Assembly (NCBI GenBank): GCA_033675265.1
Contig: JAUJYZ010001117.1
Location: forward strand, 310,001-374,000
Reading direction: 5' to 3'
Length of the DNA: 64,000 bases
Source: Actinostola sp. cb2023
Taxonomy: Eukaryota; Cnidaria; Anthozoa; Actiniaria; Actinostolidae
This document shows, piece by piece, positions 59,858 through 64,000 of the stretch (position 1 is its first letter; each line of letters begins with the position of its first letter). The translations under genes and the position numbers were made by a program. The notes below the pieces were generated by a model. The model was not told the DNA's origin, made no database searches, and saw nothing but the letters and a program-made list of their open reading frames with translations.

Positions 59858-60345
59858 AGTGCCTATGAAACGAAAATGTCGATCCTTGTTTTATTGTACA
59901 TTATTGTTGTTTGGTCTTTCTCTGAACATTTGCTGTATTTAAACATCGACTTTGAGCGTGCGAACATTTTCTTTTCGCGGTTTGAAAATTATCATTTTCA
60001 ACCAAAATGTGCGACAAGAGACTGGGCCCTTGACAATGGCTCGGCGACGTCAAGAAGTTGTGTATGCCTTTGTTTGCACAACTCTTGATGTCACGTTTCT
60101 ATAGTTTGACAGAGCGGNTAAGTTGTGTATGCCTTTGTTTGCACAACTTATGACGTCACATTTTTATAGTTTGACCGAGCGGGAATTGTCGCACTTTGAA
60201 ACCCAAAATGCCCAACTTCGTGCGCGAAATAAAAAAAGTTCCTGAAGCTCAATTCACTTTTTATTAATGCCATGTAAACAAGCAAATAGTAAACTTTCGT
60301 AGTAGCAAATAAAAACGGGGTTTGTTTTTTCGTTTCATAGGCACT
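59858..60345. mobile_element. TTAA-flanked MITE with AGTGCCTATGAAACG ends
   Basis: Exact AGTGCCTATGAAACGAAAA / TTTTCGTTTCATAGGCACT ends with TTAA on both sides (59854-59857, 60346-60349). Inside, a block of about 64 bp (AAGTTGTGTATGCCTTTGTT ...) occurs twice in tandem. The N at 60118 falls between the two copies. No transposase. piggyBac- or Kolobok-type by target site. Confidence 0.8.
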
Positions 60346-60654
60346 TTAAGTTGATCTAGAATAAGATGATCAAGTCGAGGCGTTTGCATGGCAACCGCTA
60401 AATTTGCTTTATTCAAATCCTTCATATAGTTCAAAACTTGCTCTCAATTTCGCATGCAGAAAATTAATCATTCTCCAACACTTTGATCAGTTTAATCTCC
60501 GTTCAAAACTGAATACTTCATGATATCAAAACACAGTAAATATATCTACTGCGAATTACACATGTAATTACTTGGTAACTTTACGTTAAAATTAAATTAA
60601 TATTAACTTCATCTGCCTTGTGACAGTACTTTCACACAGGAATAAAACGTCGTT
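60346..60654. other. No gene recognised
   Basis: Ordinary AT-rich sequence. If FANCI continues into this window upstream of 59723, its exons were not found here. Confidence 0.4.
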
Positions 60655-60877
60655 CCATCCCGATGTGGATGGGCTATAGTCTTGTCATTTTGATCAATTT
60701 CCCTCACTTTCCATCCATGTGGATGGGCTATAGCCTTGTCATTTTGATCAATTTCCCTCACTTTCCATACATGTGGATGGGCTATAGCCTTGTCATTTTG
60801 ATCAATTTCCCTCACTTTCCATCCATGTGGATGGGCGATAGTCTTGTCATTTTGATCAATTTCCCTCACTTTCCATC
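60655..60877. repeat. 54-bp minisatellite, left part
   Basis: Four units with CATGTGGATGGGCTATAG and GATCAATTTCCCTCACTTTC. The array resumes after the inserted element at 60878-61639. The unit is a multiple of 3 and open on both strands, so it makes frames of about 100 codons in each direction. Confidence 0.95.
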
Positions 60878-61639
60878 CAGGGGCGTAGCGTGCATATACG
60901 CACGTACGCACGTGCGTACAATTTAAAATCCTTAAAATATATATATTATAAAAAACATTAAAATATTTAAAATAAAATGAAATCTAAGACAAAATCTTAA
61001 CAGCTGACGGCAGATTACTTGCTGGAAACTACTCACAGAAGGCAGGAAAATGCTATTTTGGAGACCCTATACCTCAAAATTTTTCGGGGAGCATATACCC
61101 CCGCATCCCCCTACGAGCTCGCGCCTTCGCCGCTCGTCAGATTGTCTCCCCAATAAATTTCCCCTTTCAGTCAGTCATTGTAGGCATGTATAATGATGAT
61201 TGTAGTTAGTACAGTCTCAAACAAAATAAATACCAAAAAACTGGCTTCGCCTCGGATTATTATATCGCTATATATAACGGTAGCGGTATATATAATCCGT
61301 TTACATAAATCCTTTACATAACCTTTACATAAATCCTTTACACAACCTTAACATAAATCCTTTACACAACCTATACATAAATCCTTTACACAACCTATAC
61401 ATAAATCATTTACACAACCTTTACATAAATCCCCCCATAAAACTGAGTGATAAATGCATTTTACTATGTATTTATGTAGCGAGAAAGTCCGCTGGAAAAC
61501 GAAGAAAAATGGTATTTCCAAGGCTCTAGATTTCTAAATTTTCAGGGGGGGCATGCCCCTGACCTCCCTAGAAGCTCACGCCTTCGGCGCTCGTTCCTAT
61601 GTGCGTACATTGCAAAAAAAAAAGCACGCTACGCCCCTG
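60878..61639. mobile_element. hAT-like element inserted in the 54-bp minisatellite
   Basis: CAGGGGCGTAGCGTGC at the left and GCACGCTACGCCCCTG at the right; 762 bp. CCATC stands on both sides (60873-60877, 61640-61644), consistent with a 5-bp target duplication, though the host repeat makes this ambiguous. Near the right end the plus strand reads AHAFGARSYVRTLQKKKHA, a coding-like tail often seen in such elements. Short CATAAATCCTTTACA repeats lie at about 61300-61430. No complete transposase. Confidence 0.75.
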
Positions 61640-62390
61640 CCATCCATGTGGATGGGCGATAGCCTTGTCATTTTGATCAATTTCCCTCACTTTCCATCCA
61701 TGTGGATGGGCTATAGCCTTGTCATTTTGATCAATTTCCCTCACTTTCCATCCATGTGGATGGGCTATAGCCTTGTCATTTTGATCAATTTCCCTCACTT
61801 TCCATCCATGTGGATGGGCTATAGCCTTGTCATTTTGATCAATTTCCCTCACTTTCCATACATGTGGATGGGCGATAGTCTTAATGTCATTGTGATGAAT
61901 TTCATTCACTTTCCATCCACGTGAATGGGCGATAGTCTTGTCATTGTGATGAATTTCATTCACTTCCATCCACGTGAATGGGCGATAGTCTTGTCATTGT
62001 AATGAATTTCATTCACTTTCCATCCCGCACGTGAATGGGCGATAGTCTTGTCATTGTAATGAATTTCATTCACTTTCCATCCACGTGAATGGGCGATAGT
62101 CTTGTCATTGTGATGAATTTCATTCACTTCCATCCACGTGAATGGGCGATAGTCTTGTCATTGTAATGAATTTCATTCACTTTCCATCCCGCACGTGAAT
62201 GGGCGATAGTCTTGTCATTGTAATGAATTTCATTCACTTTCCATCCACGTGAATGGGCGATAGTCTTGTCATTGTAATGAATTTCATTCACTTTCCATCC
62301 ACGTGAATGGGCGATAGTCTTGTCATTGTAATGAATTTCATTCACTTTCCATCCACGTGAATGGGCGATAGTCTTGTCATTTCCCACTCC
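61640..62390. repeat. 54-bp minisatellite, right part, two subfamilies
   Basis: The first four to five units match the left part (GATCAATTTCCC). From about 61885 they switch to a second type (GATGAATTTCATTCAC, CACGTGAATGGGCG). Two units carry a CCCGCACG insertion about 162 bp apart, showing block duplication. Confidence 0.95.
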
Positions 62391-63330
62391 CCCCGGGAAA
62401 ACATTACTCCAAGAAGTAGACTCATGCAGCATATCAAACTTATGTTGTACAAAAGGTCATTGTTTCGCAAATGCTAATGAGCGACGGCGGTCTATCAATA
62501 AAAACAGCATGATTTTGGTACATTTTTGCTATTTACTGCATTGTTAAAATACAAATCAAAAACCTACCAACGGAATATAAAAGACGAATATGTAAGGAAT
62601 GAATAAGCTAGCAATTCAAGCAAAAATAAATATATTTGACTGTGTCATTTTCCGTTTCTTCAAAGTCAATCGAACTGAAATCTCTGAAGAGACATAGGAG
62701 AGAGTGACATACGCTACACACAAATACCTTATGAATTCCTTGGGAATTGTGTCAATCAAAAACCTACCGCCGGATTCTAATGCTCTGTAATTATACGCGC
62801 ATTTTGATATAAAATACATGCATATTGAACTTAATTAAGCTGTGTCAAAATGAAATCTAAAACAAATTTGTTTGGTAATTGTGAACATCATATTGGTGCT
62901 CTGTATCCCGGTCTGTATGTAGAAGCTACATAGGCGAATTCGCAAATAAATTATGGCTCGGAAAGGACGTTTTTTGAAGGCAACTTCCAATATTTACACA
63001 CGAGATCAATAAGTAAGTTCGAATTTGTGATATATTTTCCCGTTGAGGAAACATATGCAGCTTTTCCATCCTCTCTTATATTTTAGCTACCTGATTTACA
63101 CATTGTCAAAGGAAAAAGTTGAATTCAGAAATGATAAACCAGTCACGTACGAATCTGCTTTATTTAGCGGTCATGGTGAACAAATTGCTGGATCAATCGG
63201 GCCTCAAACGTGCTTTAGTAAACAAAGCATTAACAAAAAAAGTTGTCCGCGTGATACGGGATCCCAACAGGAGCAAATGTTCATCGATGTAGGACATAAG
63301 TTTGATATGCTTGCAATTGATGGATGCATG
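62391..63330. other. No gene recognised
   Basis: AT-rich sequence. CAAAAACCTACC near 62558 and 62757 is a small direct repeat. Short frames have no family resemblance. Confidence 0.4.
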
Positions 63331-63332
63331 GA

Positions 63333-63362
63333 CGGGGGGGGGGGGGGGGGGGGGGGGGGGAG
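63333..63362. repeat. Poly-G tract
   Basis: A run of about 28 G, like the one at 14231 and the C run at 1988. Homopolymers of this kind are also common assembly trouble spots. Confidence 0.9.
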
Positions 63363-63739
63363 GCCGGGCCTATGGCGGGGATTTGATTTTTTCAAGAAAT
63401 TTTCAGTCAAATTCCCTCCCCAGGGGCTAAAAGGAAAGGTCAAATGTGGTAAAAAAATTGCATACCCAGAGCAAAATGTTCCTCATTTTGCGAGAACATT
63501 TTGCGAGAGATATAGTTTATATAAACCCATTTGTTAGTTTTGAAAAATACAACAAAAAAAGATCATCAAAACCCAAACTTCAGTTATTCAGGTCCACACT
63601 TGGACCAGATTGAGATGTTCAAGCCACATCAGTTTCACTTCTTCTCTTGTCAAAAGTACCATTCTTGATACTTCATCAATAATTTCATCGGAAGGAACAG
63701 GGTAGCAAAGGGGGGGGAGTCATGATCATGCTTCAAGGG

Positions 63740-64000
63740 CGATTTTGTTGTAAATTCACGCGTCACGGACCAAAATGTCCGAAATTCACGAATCACGAGC
63801 GCTAGCCAAAATTTTGGAATTCACGCGTGTGAAAATGTTTAGATCCTAAACGTTCACGTTTCACAGAGCATAACAGCGGTAAATCACGAATCACAGTCGG
63901 TCAAAACGGACGATCACGTTGAAACATAAATTCACGCATCACGCTCGAATTTTTATGAATTTCACGATTTACGCTCCATTTTTTGGTCAAATCACGCGTA
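63740..64000. repeat. Degenerate TTCACGxxTCACG repeat
   Basis: AAATTCACG, AATCACG and GTTCACG motifs recur about every 20-35 bp with variable spacers, and the tract runs off the window end. No gene is recognised. Confidence 0.6.

Noticed and set aside
60410..60450. Possible upstream FANCI exon (ELYEGFE on the minus strand)
   Set aside because: It resembles the expected LYEGFYD block for only a few residues, then meets TAA with no donor; likely chance.

Overview
The window is animal nuclear DNA. It is AT-rich, intron-rich and crowded with tandem repeats and DNA transposons. Four spliced genes and one broken spliced gene can be read by chaining exons in phase; no bacterial-style operon, rRNA, tRNA gene or CRISPR array was found. 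The gene set (EXOSC1, a C6orf163-like coiled-coil gene, a TRIM45-like E3, a THAP gene, FANCI) and the transposon set (piggyBac-type, Merlin, Helitron-like, hAT-like, TTAA MITEs) suggest a marine invertebrate. A cnidarian is my best guess, by impression of family content only. One base is N (60118).

Layout. 1.2-8.2 kb: EXOSC1 (minus, 4 exons) and a C6orf163-like gene (plus, 4 exons) lie head to head with 190 bp between their start codons. 8.4-10.1 kb: fold-back repeats. 10.2-11.4 kb: a damaged THAP-domain gene (minus). 12.0-13.6 kb: a TRIM45-like gene (minus) with a one-base frame break. 14-27 kb: transposon nest. It holds a 0.37-kb hairpin, CCGCGG-rich minisatellites at several loci (one forming a 1.6-kb palindrome), a piggyBac-type element with two later insertions, a decayed Merlin transposase, a Helitron-like element and a RecQ-like helicase exon fragment. 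28.2-35 kb: a 109-bp satellite running into a tandem array of about 1.45-kb palindromic units. 36.5-59.7 kb: the 3' part of FANCI (minus); 25 exons chain without a frame break into 729 codons plus stop. 59.8-64 kb: a TTAA MITE, a 54-bp minisatellite split by a hAT-like element, and degenerate repeats.

The most unusual structure is in FANCI. Almost every large intron carries its own tandem array. In two cases the repeat unit crosses an exon-intron junction, so the 5' splice site itself is multiplied: 44 copies of an 82-bp unit holding the last 58+ bases of one exon plus its donor (49451-53064), and about 16 copies of a 97-bp unit holding the last bases of another exon plus its donor (55343-56911). 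Only the first donor of the 82-bp array keeps the reading frame.

Functionally, EXOSC1 belongs to the RNA exosome, FANCI to interstrand-crosslink repair, and the TRIM gene to ubiquitin signalling. They do not form a pathway; their proximity looks incidental apart from the shared EXOSC1/C6orf163 promoter. Human comparisons rest on remembered sequences, not on a search.
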